This document shows, one piece after another, positions 5,920-6,869 of a stretch of 6,869 bases of DNA. A program made the position numbers and the translations under genes. This DNA is from Pseudomonadota bacterium (GTDB lineage Bacteria; Pseudomonadota; Alphaproteobacteria; Acetobacterales; Acetobacteraceae), in assembly GCA_021785335.1 (NCBI GenBank), contig JAJYFW010000093.1, positions 1-6,869 on the forward strand. The letters run 5' to 3'. Numbering within the stretch: the first letter of the stretch is position 1; the number at the start of each line of letters is the position of its first letter. The notes under the pieces were generated by a model, which had not been told where the DNA came from, searched no databases, and saw only the letters and a list, made by a program, of their open reading frames with translations.

Positions 5920-6869
5920 TCAGGCGGCGCTGCGGCACACCAGGCCGCTCTCCACCGCGTCCTCGCAGCGCCGGCACAGCAGCGGGTGGCTGGACGACTT
6001 GCCCACTTCCGGCAGCACCCGCCAGCAGCGCGCGCATTTCTGGCCGCCGGCGACGCCAACCGTGGCTTCCACTGCCTCGCCCTTGCGCACGGCGACATCG
6101 GAGACGATGGCGAGTTCGGCCCAGTCCGTGCCCGCCAGCGCCGCGTATTCGGCCTCCGGCAGCGTAAGCTCGACGCGCGCCTGCAGCGAGGCGGTGATCT
6201 GTCCCGCCTGGCGCGCCGTCTCCAGCGCCGTGGTGATGGCGCGGCGCACCTCGCGCAGCGACTGCCACTTCGCCGCGAGATCGCGGTCGCCCCAGTTCGC
6301 GGGGATGGTCGGGAACAGGTGCAGGTGCACGCTGTCCGCCTCGCCGAAACGCGCGATCCAGGCCTCCTCCGCGGTGAATGGCATCACCGGGGCGAGCCAG
6401 GTGCACAGGCACCGGTGCAGGTGGTCGAGCACCGTGCGCGCGGCGCGCCGGCGCGGCGCGTCCGGCCGGTCGCAGTAGACCGCGTCCTTGCGGATATCGA
6501 AATAGAACGCCGAGAGATCGGCGGCGCAGAACGCGTGCAGCGCCGGGTAGACGCCGGTCCAGTCATGGCTAGCCACGGCATCGCGGATCTGCGTGTCGAG
6601 TTCCGACAGCCGGTGCAGCACGAAGCGCTCCAGTTCCGGCAGGTCCGCGGTCCGCTCGGTCTCGTCGAAGCCGGCGAGCGAGCCCAGCACCCAGCGCAGC
6701 GTGTTGCGCAGGCGGCGGTAAAGTTCCGCCTGCTGCTTAAGGATTTCGCCACCGATGCGCATGTCCTCGGCGGTGTCGGACGACATCACCCACAGCCGCA
6801 GGATGTCCGCGCCATACTGCGCGATCACCTCCTCCGGCGCGACGACGTTGCCCAGCGACTTCGACATCT
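5920..6869 (-). CDS. ileS: Isoleucyl-tRNA synthetase, C-terminal part (partial)
   Basis: The 3' third of ileS, running off the right edge; 315 complete codons plus two bases are present. It charges tRNA-Ile with isoleucine. The window is cut inside the KMSKS catalytic motif: the first full codon is Met of MSKSLGN, and the two preceding bases (AG) fit a Lys codon. After it come DILRLWVMSSD (21-31 of the fragment), EILKQQAELYRRLRNTLRWV (41-60) and LAPVMPFTAEEAW (158-170), all typical of the anticodon-binding domain of class Ia synthetases. The C-terminus carries a zinc-binding module with Cys278, Cys281, Cys298 and Cys301 (CARC...CRRC), as in bacterial-type IleRS. The HIGH motif and editing domain lie outside the window. 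It stops 25 bases before lspA. Confidence 0.97.
   Translation of the reverse strand, partial: MSKSLGNVVAPEEVIAQYGADILRLWVMSSDTAEDMRIGGEILKQQAELYRRLRNTLRWVLGSLAGFDETERTADLPELERFVLHRLSELDTQIRDAVASHDWTGVYPALHAFCAADLSAFYFDIRKDAVYCDRPDAPRRRAARTVLDHLHRCLCTWLAPVMPFTAEEAWIARFGEADSVHLHLFPTIPANWGDRDLAAKWQSLREVRRAITTALETARQAGQITASLQARVELTLPEAEYAALAGTDWAELAIVSDVAVRKGEAVEATVGVAGGQKCARCWRVLPEVGKSSSHPLLCRRCEDAVESGLVCRSAA

Noticed and set aside
5130..6167. + strand open frame (345 codons) across bamF, lspA and the ileS end
   Set aside because: It spans three real genes on the other strand and their spacers, has no domain signal, and becomes an Arg/Pro repeat-like string.

Overview
The window is a gene-dense, very GC-rich (roughly 70% by eye) stretch of chromosome that looks alphaproteobacterial. 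The main pointers are the ileS-lspA pair followed by a lipoprotein of the DUF3035/BamF type (a family typical of Alphaproteobacteria), the rluB-rsmD pair, and a MutL carrying the endonuclease motif expected in lineages without MutH. An acetic-acid-bacteria or Rhodospirillales-like host is possible, but the window alone cannot settle it. There is no sign of mobile DNA, CRISPR, tRNA or rRNA, and no gene-free stretch exceeds 63 bases.

Layout. On the + strand at the left edge lie the last 28 codons of an RluB-type pseudouridine synthase (1-87), overlapping by one base the complete 16S rRNA methyltransferase gene rsmD (87-641). Everything else reads on the - strand, right to left, as a probable operon: the 3' part of ileS (5920-6869, cut inside the KMSKS motif), lspA (5391-5894), a bamF-like lipoprotein gene (4796-5344), pgi (3068-4732), mutL (1320-3071), and an Asp/Glu-racemase-superfamily gene most like arylmalonate decarboxylase (604-1323). 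Spacers are 25, 46 and 63 bases, followed by two 4-base ATGA stop/start overlaps. The last gene runs tail-to-tail into rsmD with a 38-base overlap.

How the genes relate. RluB and RsmD both modify rRNA. LspA matures lipoproteins and sits directly beside a gene for a predicted lipoprotein of the outer-membrane assembly machinery. IleRS, PGI and MutL are housekeeping functions (translation, sugar-phosphate metabolism, mismatch repair) that appear to share transcription rather than a pathway.

Most worth a second look: (1) the small enzyme at 604-1323 has Gly where two-cysteine racemases and maleate isomerases have the first catalytic Cys, but keeps the second Cys, which is the arylmalonate decarboxylase arrangement; (2) the two longer spacers each hold an inverted repeat ending 1-2 bases before the Shine-Dalgarno of the next gene, the one before pgi being strong (18-base perfect palindrome, extended arms); (3) translational coupling of pgi, mutL and the decarboxylase-like gene. 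I see no clearly new multi-gene system; most of the window is ordinary core genome.
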